The notes beneath the pieces are model-generated. The model was given only the letters and a program-made list of their open reading frames with translations, did no database searches and had not been told where the DNA came from. The position numbers and the translations under genes are program-made. From Odontesthes bonariensis (lineage: Eukaryota > Chordata > Actinopteri > Atheriniformes > Atherinopsidae), in assembly GCF_027942865.1 (NCBI RefSeq), contig NC_134526.1:18209784-18273783 (forward strand): DNA of 64,000 bases, read 5' to 3'. This document shows, in pieces, positions 24,344 through 37,775 of the stretch (its first letter is position 1; each line of letters starts with the position of its first letter).

Positions 24344-26862
24344 TACAACATGTATAAAAAAGTTAGCTCCTGCTTGGACAGGAGGAAAATATTTTGTCTG
24401 GGGGCCATTATGATTCAATCCCAACAGTGTCCATCATTATTACTTCAGCCCTGAAAACCATCTCAGTTTCTTAAAACTGGCAATACTTTAATCAGTGATT
24501 TAAAAAAAAAAACAAACACCCAATGTGATTTTGGCCACAGTGAACAGTTTGTCCTCTTTCAGCCTCAGTTGTGAGGACCTTACAAAACCATATTGAAACA
24601 CTGCCTTTTCTAGAAGCTCAGTGTGTGGACGGCTGGGACAAAGCCTGACTCCTTCGCAAACACACAGATCCATTCAGATCACAACTCACAGCCTACTCAA
24701 TCACATGTGGGCCGGCATTGTGTTTATTCCTCCATGCTTTCAGAGTACCAAGGCCATTAGCTTTGTGAAAAGCTGATTGGGGCACATTAGCTTGTGAATG
24801 TATGTGTATGATTTTATGTTTCAGTGCATCAACAATGTGCCTCTGTATCTGCCAAAGGGAATGGAGCTATGCTTGTAAATAGAACAATATTACATCTAGG
24901 TGGATGTCTTTTGATCAAAGTGGCCAGCTCTTTGTGTTTTCCCCTATGAGTACGAGTGTTTGTGTATGTGAGCCTGTGTAATAAAAAGTAGGAGTGAGGT
25001 CACAGACTTTTGCCACAAAGGCTCCCAGCCCAAGGTCTACTGGAGTACAAGCAGCCTTTGTCAAAGCCGTGTGTGGAGTGCTCTGTGCTGCATTACAATG
25101 AATCTGATAGAGAGTGGGGGACGTAGAGAAGGAAGAGCAGTGAGTGGATTTAACAGCTTCTATTGATCAGCAGGAAACAGTTCTACCTAACACCCCATCT
25201 GCCTTTACTGCTGCCAACAGGACAACAATAACACCTGAAACACTTAATGTAGCTTCTCTGTCTTTTGGAAAATTGTTGTTCTTTTAACTGCACAACATTG
25301 TTACATGGCCTCTATGGTTGTGTCGCTGTAGGGCTGCATACTTTCACCCTTTTCCAAACTCTGTGTGTCCTCCTCTTTGTTCAAAGTCAAAATTGCATAC
25401 TCGTAGGTGTAGAAATGTGCGCTTGCCCGGTCTTGTCTGTTTTTCACCATCTATAGGAGAGGAAACGTCAAGCTAATAACAAGCAAGAGTTCAGACCTGG
25501 CCTGGGTTTTGCTTGCAGCTGCTGAATACAGTCATGCACATGTTATAAGTACATAATGTGATATAACCTGATTGGATGGTTCATTCCAGAAGGATCCTGG
25601 TCATCACTTATTGGCAGGGTGAAACCATGACCATCCCATGCATTAGAATAACAGCCATACTCATGCAAATTGTGCTACCGAGATGTTTTCACGCCAGAGA
25701 CTTATGTGGGCCTCAAAATGTGGCAAAAAGGGAGATGACATGTGTTGGCTGGTTGTCTGAAAAGACTTGTAGGTGCATTCCTTCCACATATTGCACTTGA
25801 GTGGTGAACTTGCAGTCATAATATATAAATTTGCCACAAGGCAGTTGGTTCTGTGGCTCCCAAACAGAAATGCTTTACAAATAAGAACCAACCAGTTAAC
25901 TGTTGGTTGAAGTAAAGAATACAAGATTCTCTATGAGCATATAGCAAAATGGTATAAAAATAAAATTTTTAATGGTCATAAACTTCAGAGCATTGGGTAT
26001 TTTTAAACCTGTTTTTGAGACCTTTTATGCTTAATTTAAAAATATAATAAGCAAGAATGGGGAGAATTCTCACTCTTAAAACTACACCAGTAGTCCTCTT
26101 CAGTTCTGAAACGTGCTGCTTAGAGAAGATGTGATTGTAAAGGTTTGTGGACTACCCTATGAGTTCATACATGTGTGAGTTTGTTTCTATATGTCATTTT
26201 GTGTGTGTGTGTACCCTTAAGCATGTTTAGTATGTGTGTAGTATAAGTATTTCCTGTGTTATATCATGTATTTGCTACCCATTTCTTGTTCAATTTTAAG
26301 AGTAATCTTCAAGACAGTCATCCTCATCAAACCAATGATATGCACTGTACCTGTCACCATGCAGCTCATACACAAATGACAAGAAAGAATATTCCCACAT
26401 TAATCAAGTGAAAAGGTACAGCTGCAGAATGATCCAGGTCCAGGTAACTGAGTTCAGCCCAGCTGAAAGCAGCATGCATTTGCTGACATATTTATATGTT
26501 TAAATAAGAGACCTGGATCAACAAATACAAACACTGCTCCAGTATTCTCTTGTCCTTCTGTCCCAGGTCAGTATACTGAGCAAATGAACTTTGGCAGGGG
26601 CAGTCATATAATATAGGTTACAAGTCAAAACCTGCATTCCACAGTACACTTAAAAAGTAGGCTATTGCCAACTCTTTGGTACTTGCTCAAAGGGATGTCA
26701 GGTGAGAAAACTTCCCTAAATGAAATTTCTTATTTGTAACATCCTACAACATGACCAACCCAGACCCTCCCTCCATGTAAACTGCAATAACAAACACAGT
26801 GATCTGCAATGTTATGGTGCTGCTGTAATTTTAGCATAGACTGCTAACATTAATGTTTTTAT
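22835..26862. other. intergenic, no gene recognised
   Basis: No exon or RNA gene was recognised. It contains an (AT)n microsatellite at 24.3 kb and a block at 24640-24800 whose balanced composition and many transcription-factor-like words make it a conserved-element candidate. Confidence 0.55.
24307..24340. repeat. (AT)n microsatellite
   Basis: About 16 AT units, broken only at the right end. Confidence 0.95.
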
Positions 26863-26872
26863 ACAGCTATGT

Positions 26873-26939
26873 ATATTCTCTGCTCAAGCTGCTGCCCCCG
26901 TGACCCGATCCCCAGACAAGCGGAAGATGATGGATGGAC
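26873..26939 (+). mobile_element. 5'-truncated retroposon tail with target-site duplication
   Basis: This 67-bp insert carries the teleost L2/SINE tail pattern GTGACCCGATCCCCAGACAAG then CGGAAGATGATGGATGGA. It is flanked by the 10-bp direct repeat ACAGCTATGT (26863-26872 and 26940-26949). Severe 5' truncation, a GGAT-type tail and a target-site duplication are the marks of target-primed reverse transcription. It is too short to encode anything. Confidence 0.7.
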
Positions 26940-26975
26940 ACAGCTATGTTTGCTAACTAACAAATGTTAGCTTAG

Positions 26976-27095
26976 CAAGGCGACCTGTCCAAGGTGTACC
27001 CTGCCTCTCATCCAATGACAGCTGGGATGGGCTTCAGCCCCCACACAACCCTAAATTGGATTAAATGGGTACAGAAAATGGATGGATGGATGAAA
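26976..27095 (+). mobile_element. second L2/SINE-type 3' tail
   Basis: The segment runs from GCGACCTGTCCAAGGTGTACC through CTGGGATGGGCTTCAG to GAAAATGGATGGATGGATG. It is clearly related, base for base, to the copy at 33944-34058, and the two share the GGAT tail. A target-site duplication was not found with confidence. It lies only about 36 bp past the 67-bp copy. Confidence 0.65.
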
Positions 27096-30000
27096 TGTAT
27101 GGTTCAAGGCATTGCATGTAGCTCTGCCACCAACCAATTTCAACATTTAAACTTTATTATTCAGTTCTATTTTATTGTGTTACATACTAACATGTTCTTT
27201 CTTTTTTTCATGTACATTGGAAATCAAATTATTGTTTAGTTCTTCCCTACACAATTCAGAATTCTCTTTGAACTTAACGTTTCTGCTGGAGTCATACTTA
27301 ACATGCTGTACACCCTGTGCAGCCCACTTCACATTAAACCACTGGACAAACTGAATAGACTCAAGGTGTTAAGAGTATGTACTTGTACTACCACTGTAGG
27401 ACAAATAGGCATATGCAGTCACATTTCTAGGACCCACATCCAAGCAAGTAAAGCAAGTAAATCAATCAATCAATGATGGTTCAGGAAATTAGTGTTAGTC
27501 AAAATAATGTCCTCTGATTAGATGTAAATATGTATATGTATATTGGATTTGATGAGAAGTGGATGCTCTGGCAAAAAATAATATATCATATGTTGCCGTG
27601 CACAGCAGAGGTATTACTCTCAGACACAAACCTCACAAACAACCAAGAAAAATGTATATTTATTCTGAACACCTGACACAACACATTCTTTTGTCATCCT
27701 TCTTTCCATTTCCCTTCTTCGTACTTCTTATCGTCACTCATGCCGCTCCGCACGTGAATGAATGTGGGAATGCTTGCACATCAAAGTCAACTGCAGCTCG
27801 AGGTGGAAACTAATGGCTGCTCAGGAGGATCACTTAGGCAATGAACAGACATTAGAAAGGATATTAGAAACAAAAAAACGCCAGCAAGGACAAAATTATA
27901 TTGCCTGGCAACTGCACACATCAGGGAGTGCACACAGCCTGTTTTCAAGCTGTAAACATCAAATGTGTTATTTGATTTTATATGAAGGTAATGAGTATCT
28001 GACCATAAAATTACTTGCTGTTACAGAGAGTAGAACTGTAAAGCACATGCAGAGACCAAATATAAGAGATGTCTCATGGTAATGTTATATTTCAAAGGAG
28101 GGTAAATGTAAGCCAGCAATCTTAAGGAGAGTTTTCTCCATTAGATTCACAAGTAGGCCACAAAGAAGGTAAATGCAGTATAAAATGGGATTTTTGTTTT
28201 GAGACGGACACAGAACATGCTAGTTGAAAAACATTGTATCACAAAAGTGTGATGTGCAGCTTGATAAGTAAAAAAGACACTATCTTTAACATGTCATCTT
28301 TTATTACTGTTTCTCTTCTCCATGAATAATCAAGAACCTTTCTTAATCTTTTCCAACTGGAGCTTCAGTTGTCATAGTAACAGATGACATCTTTGCACAA
28401 ACTTTTGATTTGATTTCTCTCTGGCCTGGTCTGGACAGTTCAGACAAGCCTGCAAGTGGTAACTTGACAGGTCCTGTCCACCTCGAGATGAATCATTAAT
28501 GACTGTCAGGCTCACCCTGTCCCTAGTACTTTTTCTGTTTGCTGTACCTTATCATTTAATCCAATCTGCTTCCCTCTCTCATTCTCTCTCATTGCCCCTG
28601 TTTCCCTCGCTCGATACACACAAACTCACCACTGCCGAAGCTCGTGTTTTTTCTCACTTGTTCAGGACACAGCGGAGTTCAGAGGTCAGGTGTCATGTGA
28701 GCTGAATGTTTAATACACACTGACGTGCTGCCTAAGCTGCTCAGGACGAAAACATGAGGTCATGGGACCTGCTAAACACATTAATACAGTGCACTCACAC
28801 ACAAATACCCACGTCTTGATTAGATGTGAGCTGCACGTGAGGATTTCAGCTGTAGCCGGCTTAAAGGCATTCGTCTCTCAACGGATGCACACACATAAGT
28901 GTAAGCATACTTGTGCACCAGTGAGCACTGCTGCCTTAAAGACCCATCTGTAAAAAATGGAATTTATCTTGCTATTCAACTGTTGATTGTTTACTGTCTG
29001 CTCTCTAAACAGCTCTGAGAAGACAAATAATTCAGCCTTGTAGCCATGCTTCTGCTCCCCTACCCTCTTAATTTGAGAAACTTTTTCAGCTCATATGCTA
29101 ACACAACCGAGGAAAACGGGTTAATGGCTTTCCCGTCATTCAAACACAAGGAGAACTTTTCCATCACAAACGGTAAAAGCATCAATTAATATTCATACTC
29201 TCTCATGGTGGGGCGGCACCGTCTTTGGGGAAAGGAACCTGACTGCAATCCAAAAATAGTTCAGCTGCAACTTCTATCTTGCTCTCGGTCTCTGACAAGC
29301 CCAGGCATTTCCTTCCATTTCAAGTAGTGAACACTTATGTAATGCTTCACTTGAAATAAGGTCAAGACTTCTAAATTGTGCATAACATCACAACTTTTTC
29401 ATGACCAGACTATAAAAAGATTCTAGACAAAGTACAATTAAAACAACCACGTACAATTAAAATAACTGGGTATGTTTGTAGTGTAGTCTTTAGGAGATGA
29501 TGACTTTCTTGGGAAACTATTTGAAACGCACGTTTCTGTCTCAGCACCCTGTGACATGCCAGGATATCAGTGAGTTAGTAATTATGTAGGATCCAACATT
29601 GGTCACATGCTACAAATGCTAAAATGGTATTAAACAGGCACATGTGCAATATGGCCATTTTGAATACAACGGACAATAAATTAAAATACATTTGGCATCA
29701 GTATGTAAGAAATCTTTATATTTTGAGATGAAAATATGCAGATACCAGATTTGATGTCATATATTGACATCTTGAGTGTGTTAAAAAAAAGTACAAGATA
29801 TGATTCCATCCGCAACCCCTAGGGCCAGCAGAATTAACATTTTTCAGGTCACAATATGGCGACAAAGTGAAAAGATTGAAATGAGAGAAAGTTTAATCCA
29901 TTCATTTTGCAAAGGCAGTCCTTTTTAAAGTCTGAAATTGGACTGTAGTGAATCAAGCATCTACAAGCTAACAAGTTACTCAGATCAGCGTAAAGATCAG

Positions 30001-31991
30001 ATAACATTTTTTGTTACTAAGTGGTCAAAAAGTCTTTTCTAGTTGAAATGTTAGTTTTTAGTTGTGCTTCTTGATAAGTTCAAGGGTAGCAATGAATTTA
30101 ATACAAGTTCTAATCAAGAAAGAAAAAGGTCAAGAAAAAGTCAAGAAAAAGTAGGTCTGCATAAATGTGATAGTTGGATTGGCTTTCAGAACTCACAGGA
30201 CGTCCTCGCAAAGTCAAGTCAAAAGTGTGAATCATTGTGTCTCACTGCATCAGTCATATGTTTACGGAAAAATAATGAGAATATCAGGGTGATTTTATCA
30301 TGGTAATTTTTTTTTCTTTTACAAAAATCTATCTGCCTCTTGATTCAAATCTCTTTTCAGTGATGTTTGGAAAAACTGATGGGGATTTTTGGCCGCCTCG
30401 GAAGTTCAGCACGGCACATTTGCTGTTGCTGTCTCTGATTCACAATGGTTCAGCTTAAACCTAACTGAGTTAGTAATAACTCAGACAACAAAAATCTACC
30501 CCAACTGTCTATGTCTCCACTGAAAAAGAGCAGTCTAGCACTCCCCCCAGTGTCTGCAGAGTTTTACAGCCTCTTAGCAGAGACTTGCATCCATTGGCCC
30601 CTCTGGTACCACAGCAACATGGAATGTAATGTCGCTGCTGCCTCAAGCAGAAAACGTCCAATTTACACTTGCTTCACAGCTGCGTGACAGACTGACTTCT
30701 GAAATTGAAATGTTCACTTGAACTCAGACAATTGTTTGGAAATTGTAACATTTGCTGACCACAAGAAAATGCAATTAGGAAAGCAACAAAAGAACATAAT
30801 TTTTGGGTCCACGTGATGTGATGTGAACTGTTTTGTTGTTACTACAGTATATTTATTCATTTTAAATTAAATTGATTTTTTATTTACTAAAACATGCACA
30901 TTGTTATTGTCAAATCAACTGAAATGTACAGACAGGTTCGTGATCATGGAACAGCTGCTCCAGTTCGATTTATTCTGAGTACAAACAACTGTGTCTTATT
31001 CATATTATCATTCATGAAGTTATTACATTACTTTATTCATTAGCTCCTTTCTGTAGTCATTTGCAACTTGTTGTTACATTTTACTATGTTGCTTCACAAC
31101 TCAAAGCCATCACTCAAAACGTTACCTTATTTGCGTGCATGAGTGAAACATGTGATGTGAGGAGGTAATGTTTTTTCTTTTTTTTCCTGTCCTTTGTCTG
31201 ATAACACCATCCCTTTATATTCAAAGCTTTCATTCAAGTAGCAGTTACAGTATAACTTAAAACGCCTGCTTCCTTCCCTATCACCCAAAGGTTTCCTTTT
31301 TTCTCTTTTCACATGTGATCAGCCACATCCACAGTGGACTGACGTTCCCTGTTTCCACTCCTGATAGCAGCTGTCTCTGCTGCCTTTCTGCTGGGTCACA
31401 CAAGGACAACAGTCCTTGTCCCAAAAAAAAAAAAAAAAAAACACAATGTAAAATCCCAAAGTAACTCTTTGTGATGCTGGCTCGAGATGAGAACATTTTG
31501 TCCCAAGCATCTCTTTATCTCCCCACCCCTCCCTCTTTCTCTGTTTTTAGCCACTCCCTTTCCTCTTCCTCTCTCTCCCTCTCTCTGGTGAGCTTTTTTT
31601 TGTATGTGTGTCCATCTTTCGTTCACATTTGAGAGCAGCACAGACAATGTTGATTTTCACTTTTGTAGGGTGATGTACACACATGCAGTTTGATATTTGT
31701 ATTAATGCATTTATGAATTTCTATTCCTTTTCAAAGTAAATTGACGTGTGTGTGTGCTTCAGAAAGTATGACGTGAATGAAAACCAGACTGGTGGTGTGA
31801 CATCTCATTAAAGAGACAGACTCGCTGCTGTTTCTGCCAGCAGCAGCAGCACCAAGAAACTTTCCAAACTGAAAGCCTCAGTCATTTTTTGATGTGATAA
31901 GTACCTTTAATGCATTGTCCTACTCTGTGATTACAGGTGTCTATAAGTAAGAATATGTGCAATTGTGACAGATACAAACATACAAGTCATG
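27096..31991. other. intergenic, no gene recognised
   Basis: Nothing gene-like was recognised. A block at 29090-29260 with few homopolymers is a conserved-element candidate. The rest is AT-rich with scattered A/T runs. Confidence 0.55.
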
Positions 31992-32124
<133 letters not shown>

Positions 32125-33931
32125 TGATACAATGAGGGGGGAATAAGAGGGACAAGAAAAATAATCATGTCCTCCATTCTCCCCACATTGAGCAACGACT
32201 ATTTTTAGTCAAGACAAAAAAGATACGTGGGAAAAAGATTTCCCAGGAGTTGGGGAGCATTTTTATGACCAGGGCAATTTATACCCTCCTTAAGCTACCA
32301 TGACCTCTACCTCCATCTTATCCCAGCAACGGCACCCACCTCCTATATGCTTAGTCCAGTATGTCCTCATATTCCCTTTTCTCCTCTCTCTTTACCTTCC
32401 TGCTGCCTTCTCCTCCTTAGGTGTTTGCAGACCATAGATATAGGCTGAGAGACATGGAGTCTAGGTGCAGAACCTTGGCACAGTATGTGGATGGGACAAT
32501 CAAATGCGCATTGATGCTTTTAGGAGAAGCTCAGAGAAGACTAAGACATAGATAATAAAACAGGAATTATGTCTTTTGTTGCCTTTTCAGATACATGCAT
32601 GTATTGTGAAGTTATCACAGTACAGCCACAGATATAAAGGATTGTTGTTATGATTGTTGTTATACGCTGTAGCTTTAAATGAAGCCCAGACTGTAGTCAA
32701 CCTTCAAGCCTAAAGTGTGCCTAAAACAGAATACCCTATTATTACAGCATATTGATTCACTGATATATGCTTTTAGTTGTAGCTGTTGCACATTCAGTGA
32801 CCTCTCTGAGATTAAGTTCCTTGTAAAATGGCAGGGGTATGATTATGTGACACGAGTGCATCGATCCTCTCTGTTATTCTGCATTAAAATTGAATCGTTC
32901 TCTCATCAAATGAATAATTACCAGCATTCGCCAAACTTTTCCACTTCATGCATTATAATGTCACATTTCCAGCTTTGGCTAAAATAAACATTCTCAAAAA
33001 TGTAAAAGTGGTGTTCCGTTATCCCACTCTTTATTCTGATCATTTATGACTTTGCGTCTTTATGTCCCTCTCTCTGTTGCTTTCCTGTGGAAGGCTGCTG
33101 TCGTGCGTGTGTGTGCGCTTATGTTTCCTCATTGAGAACTTTTTATTGTATAATCACTGACCTTGTTGAGGCCGGTTAGGTTTAAGGCTAAGACGTCAAC
33201 TCAGATTAGATTAGGACAAGGGTAAGTATTTGAGTTAGGGTGTACACAACAAATGACAATTCAATGCAATGTCCTAACAAAGACACCTGCGCAAGCTTGT
33301 AGGTGACCACATGTATGTCTGTGTAAATGTGTTTGTGTGTGTGCATGTGCGTGCTTTTGTGAATGAGTTCACAGAAAATGAGGAAATCACAAAAAAAATT
33401 GATTTGCAGCTAGGATTCTGAAAAGTGAAAACAATATGTTTAATTTAATATACAAACATGAAACAATATAACAAACATGAAAACTCTGCATTCATTATAT
33501 CTACACATACACATGTAAAGATAGAGATATAGATATATAGATATCAAATTCTTATCTATATTTATTGAAGCTTATTACTTATTAGCAACATCTATCTGCT
33601 TTGTGAAGCATTTTGCTGCCCTCCAGTGGGCAAACATTGATTGCACAAAGAAGTAGTAAAATCATATTGAAATACTGAGAACTACTTATTTATTAAAATT
33701 CTGTCTCTGTTAAAAGTTCCACCTGTCATTCTGAAAACTATGTATTCAGAAGTCCAACCATGTATGATTGCATCGTTTCAACAAACAGCTGCTTTAATGT
33801 CTTTAAAAACTATTCATAGAACACGTTCATCTATCTGATTCTGCATGATAGTATTTGAAGGGAATGCATGTGCTTATGTGTACGAATGTGGATTCATATT
33901 TATATTTATGTTGTTTTTAAAATGTTGGCGT
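32125..33931. other. intergenic, no gene recognised
   Basis: No gene recognised. The stretch near 33150-33350, with GGTTAGG-like words and a CAATGTCCTAACAAAGACA motif, resembles a common dispersed fish repeat but has no visible ends. Confidence 0.5.
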
Positions 33932-33943
33932 ATGCTTGTGATG

Positions 33944-34058
33944 CACTGGCGGCCTGTCCAGGGTGTACCCTGCCTCTCGCCCATTGACCGCTGGGATAGG
34001 CTCCAGCTCCCCCGCGACCCAACCGACGGATTCAGCGGTATAGAAAATGGATGGATGG
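33944..34058 (+). mobile_element. 5'-truncated L2/SINE-type retroposon with 12-bp target-site duplication
   Basis: This 115-bp insert contains the fish L2-type 3' end, with CCTGTCCAGGGTGTACCCTG, then GGGATAGGCTCCAGCTCCCC, ending in ATGGATGGATGG. It is flanked by a perfect 12-bp direct repeat ATGCTTGTGATG (33932-33943 and 34059-34070). It keeps the terminal GGAT repeat used as the retrotransposition tail and has lost everything upstream. It is closely related to 26976-27095. Confidence 0.85.
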
Positions 34059-34239
34059 ATGCTTGTGATGTAATGTAACTTAAACCAGTTTTTTTTTTCT
34101 CTTAACTTAGCATCAAGCAGAATGGTGGTCCGAATGCCATGTGCCAAACACATTTGCTTTACCAAGGGAAGCTTTATGGATATAGGGCGCCCCTCGATGC
34201 TTAAATACTATTCATTTATTCATGTTGAAATGATAAATT

Positions 34240-34875
34240 GATGCTGAACCTAACAGGGGGAACAAAGAAAGAGGGAAAGCAAAGAAATACAAAGGAATGA
34301 TATGAGAAAAGGAAAGTATAAGAAAAATAAGAAGACAAATCTGGTCAACCAGCTGCTACATCTGTAGAGACTTAACAGAAAACATTCTACGGCCTCTGTG
34401 GAGAAACCAGGTGGAGAACCATTAGGAGCATCTACAGGAAGACAAACGAAGAAAAAACAAACGGTAACAACAACAGCAGTAAGAATATGAAAACATAACT
34501 GTGGAAACTGATGATTAAAACTAACGTGAGTGAGTGAATGAGTGTGTGTGTATGCATGCAAAACCCCACACCACAACTCACACCCAAGCGGCCCAGCTAC
34601 CAGAGCCTAGCAGCCGCATAAGCGGCATAAGCGGCTGCTAGTTGCCACAGGCTCCTCCAATAACCTCACTCATTGTCGCAAGGCAGCACCATCCGCGGGC
34701 CACCAAAGCCCTCAATTAGGCCAGACACATTACAATGACAAACCTGGCCCCCAACCCACCCACCCAAGAGACCACCAGAAACCCGCAGCCCCAGGCCCTC
34801 CCCAGCCGACAACCATCACCATGAATGGCGAGACAACAACCCCCACTAAGAGATAGAACTAATCAACGGGGGACA
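34240..34875 (-). repeat. unclassified interspersed-repeat-like segment, possibly an L1 3' region
   Basis: The segment is more GC-rich and CA/CC-rich than its flanks (notably 34555-34870), with a local duplication GCATAAGCGGCATAAGCGG near 34615. It lies just downstream, in minus orientation, of the L1 reverse-transcriptase relic, so it may be that element's 3' end after internal deletion. No terminal repeat was found. The minus-strand open frame over it shows no domain that I recognise. Confidence 0.3.
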
Positions 34876-35079
34876 TAGAAAATGAAATTCAGCCAAATTA
34901 CTGTTTTGAGGAAGCAGACGTTGTCTCTATATTGATGTGATCTGACGCAAAACTCCTAAACTAGTTGATACACAGATTATTTTTTTATTTCCAGTTGATG
35001 AGAATAATTTTCTTTGCTTTCTTTAAGGCTGTGAGGACTTGTGTGCTTTGCTGTGTTAATTTCCATGCTGATGTCGCCT

Positions 35080-35870
35080 AAGTCACCCTGCATGAAGAGC
35101 ATGCAGGAATATTACACTTGAGCCTTGTTGATAGGTCCTCACATACCTCAGAACTTCTGGACAGGCACATATAACCAAAAAGCATGCAGATAATCATCAG
35201 TTGTGTTATCTGTGCAATGTGAGCACATATTATTCTGAGGTCTACATTTATCAGTGATATTGGCCGTGATGGAAGTTTGAGGTCTTGTAAGGTCATGTTA
35301 GCAGACTTCGTGTTTGGAGGTAATCTGCTATTCTTCTTGATTTGTGATGTTTTTTTGTAAATTGTAGGTGCCAGTGTAGTCCAAAATTCTTTGTAGTATT
35401 CTGCTGGGGAACCATCTGGTCCTGGGGCTTTTTTACAAGGCAACTGTGGAAGGGTTTCATGGAGTTCACCCTTTTGAGAGAGGTGAATCCAAAGCCATGA
35501 CCTGTTCATGTTGTAATTTTGGAAGGTTTATGTTACTAAGAAACTGGTCAATGTTATCGTCCAGTGGATCAATTTGTGATGAATATAGGTTTTTGTAGAA
35601 GTCCCTAAAAGTGTTATTTATTGCGCCAGGGTCACGGGTGACATTTCCTGCTGAGTCTTTAACAGAGATGAGAGTAATTTTTTCCTTGTTTATTTCTGAT
35701 TGATTAGCAAGGAATCTCTAAGATTTTCTGCCATGTTCAAAGTTCTCCGAGCATAGTATTTGCACCAGGAACTGTATTTTGTTATAAGTTATTTAACTGA
35801 AAGTTTAGTTTTCCTTATTGTGTTCAGTAGGTTTATCTTAAACTTAATCTTGTTTCAGGGTTTTATGAAG
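35080..35870 (-). pseudogene. L1-type LINE reverse-transcriptase relic
   Basis: On the minus strand the translation contains GELHETL, KKAPGPDGSPAEYYKEFWTT, SRLPP and RPISLINVDLRIIC. This is the finger/palm start of an L1-clade reverse transcriptase, where PGPDG and RPISLLN are hallmark blocks. Higher coordinates (35510-35870, N-terminal side) carry more of the same ORF2, but stops and frame changes break it. The catalytic YADD block is absent, and after the RPISL block the frame loses similarity. An intact L1 ORF2 is over 1200 residues, so this is a short, dead fragment. It is the only reverse-transcriptase core in the window. Confidence 0.75.
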
Positions 35871-37117
35871 AGACCATTGGAACTTACATAGATGTATCCA
35901 TCCTTTGTATTTACTGTATGTTTATATATCATATAAGGATAGCAGCTTGCTATGAACACGCAATATGAGATGAAATTGTTAAATTATATATGGAAATAAA
36001 GTAAATCGCCTCTCTGAATACCACTAAATCACTGCTGTGTCACTGAGGGCATTGTGCGCCCTCTTTGTACCTGCGACTGTCTGGCTTATTATTATGGTCT
36101 GTCTGGCAGACTGCCTGGGTGGTGTTCTCCAAGTGAACTTGATACTGAAATCAGCACCCGGCTGTGATCTGCAGAACATCAAGGAGGCTGAGTGGAGCTC
36201 AGTCTGGTGCACAGCCAGTCACTTAACACTTGTCAACAACTCTAATGAAAATGACCTTTTCCTTGGTGGCCTCTTTTTCATTAGCAGGGTCAAAGTTCGC
36301 CGCCCAAAGCTGGTTATATGTCGATCCAAGAGGGTAAATGGTTGAGGAAGAGGGCTGGGGAACAGGGATAGAGAAGGGTATATCAGGGGGGAAGGGTGAA
36401 AATATTTGACGGCTCGCTGGCTCCTTTTGTTTTATGTATGTTCAGCTGGTCCTTGAAACTAATTTTCAACAAAGGTATGCCAGAGCACTAACATTAATTC
36501 TGATTTGATCGCCATCAACAACAGCAATCTCATCATGAAATCCTGAAACTCTTCAGAAGTGTCTGAATGAAAATAATTCAAACTTCAATCTCTATACCGA
36601 CTTTTTCAATTTGTGGGTTGCATCCCAACCCAAGGTTTAATCCCCCTCCTTTCCAATCTGTTTTCTATTATGTCTCGTGAACACAGATGTGGTGAACAGA
36701 GTGGACGAAAGAGAGAGAATCAGCTAACATCCCTCTCCTCCTCCTCTTCCCCTTCACCCCGGCCTCTTGCACATGAAAGGGGCCGCACAAGGCCAATGGA
36801 TGGCCGGTGGGGTGTGTGCTATGCGAGGGCCCCAGACCCAGACACAACACAACACACAGCTCTGCGGGCCACCACAGCTGGGCTGGAATGTGACCTGCTT
36901 CAGACTTTAATGCCAGACAAGGCCCTGTGTGTGTCTGTGTGTGAATTACATGTGGAAGGAGGAGGACAAGGACGGTGGAACATCAGCTAAAAAACAAGCA
37001 AGATCTGACCCGCCAGAGCCCTCTGACAAATTGTCTGAAGGCTCTGGTATTTTTTCTCTAGCAGAGGAAAGAGATTAAAAAAAATTAGGAGAAGGGGATA
37101 CTTTCAGAATGATTTTT
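35871..37117. other. intergenic, no gene recognised
   Basis: No gene recognised. The 36040-36330 and 36760-36960 stretches are GC-richer and free of simple repeats, and could hold regulatory sequence of WFIKKN2, downstream of its 3' end. The plus-strand frames here show no known domain. Confidence 0.5.
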
Positions 37118-37123
37118 TTTATT
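37118..37123 (-). terminator. candidate WFIKKN2 poly(A) signal
   Basis: An AATAAA on the minus strand about 650 bases after the WFIKKN2 stop codon. Other A-rich hexamers exist in this AT-rich 3' flank, so the choice is tentative. Confidence 0.3.
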
Positions 37124-37775
37124 CACCAACTAATGAAAGCTATCATGGATGAAAAAAAAAAAGTTTGTTCTTTATGTAATTAGATTCACAGAGATACATT
37201 CTGTCTACAATCTACTATGTATATTCACTGGCCAAGGCCCTAAGAAAGAGGTCAAGAAAAATAAATATGAAATACACAAGTCCACATACATATTCTGTAT
37301 TGTAAAAGAAAACTTATCAAAACAAATTCCACAAAAAAAAAATGGAATAAAAAAGCTTATTTGATTCTGGTAGATAAACTGAGGCTTCATATTGCATTAC
37401 TGAGAGCTGAAGTGCTCAGAACAGCTGTTACACATTGTCGACTTTGAGATACCCATAAAAACATTAAACACGTATACTAATCACAATAGAACATACAGCT
37501 AAATGAATGATATTAGTGTATTTAAGATAACATGTGTTGAGGAAAAAAATGTTACTTTTACTATAATACTTTTACACAGGGCAAATGCTTTTTGAGAAAA
37601 GGTTCTTCTGAGTGGTTTAGGGAAAAAAGAGGTGGAGAAAAACATGAAACAGACGACAAAACTTCCAACATTACAGATAAATTAGCTTTGTGTTTCCTGG
37701 CAGTCTGTTTGACTGTTGAGGTCACTGGAAAAAAATTTAAAATAGCACTCTGGCTGAGTTTTCATGAGCACCAGG

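Noticed and set aside
36613..36990. 125-codon plus-strand frame
   Set aside because: No domain recognised; its length is expected by chance in a GC-richer block.
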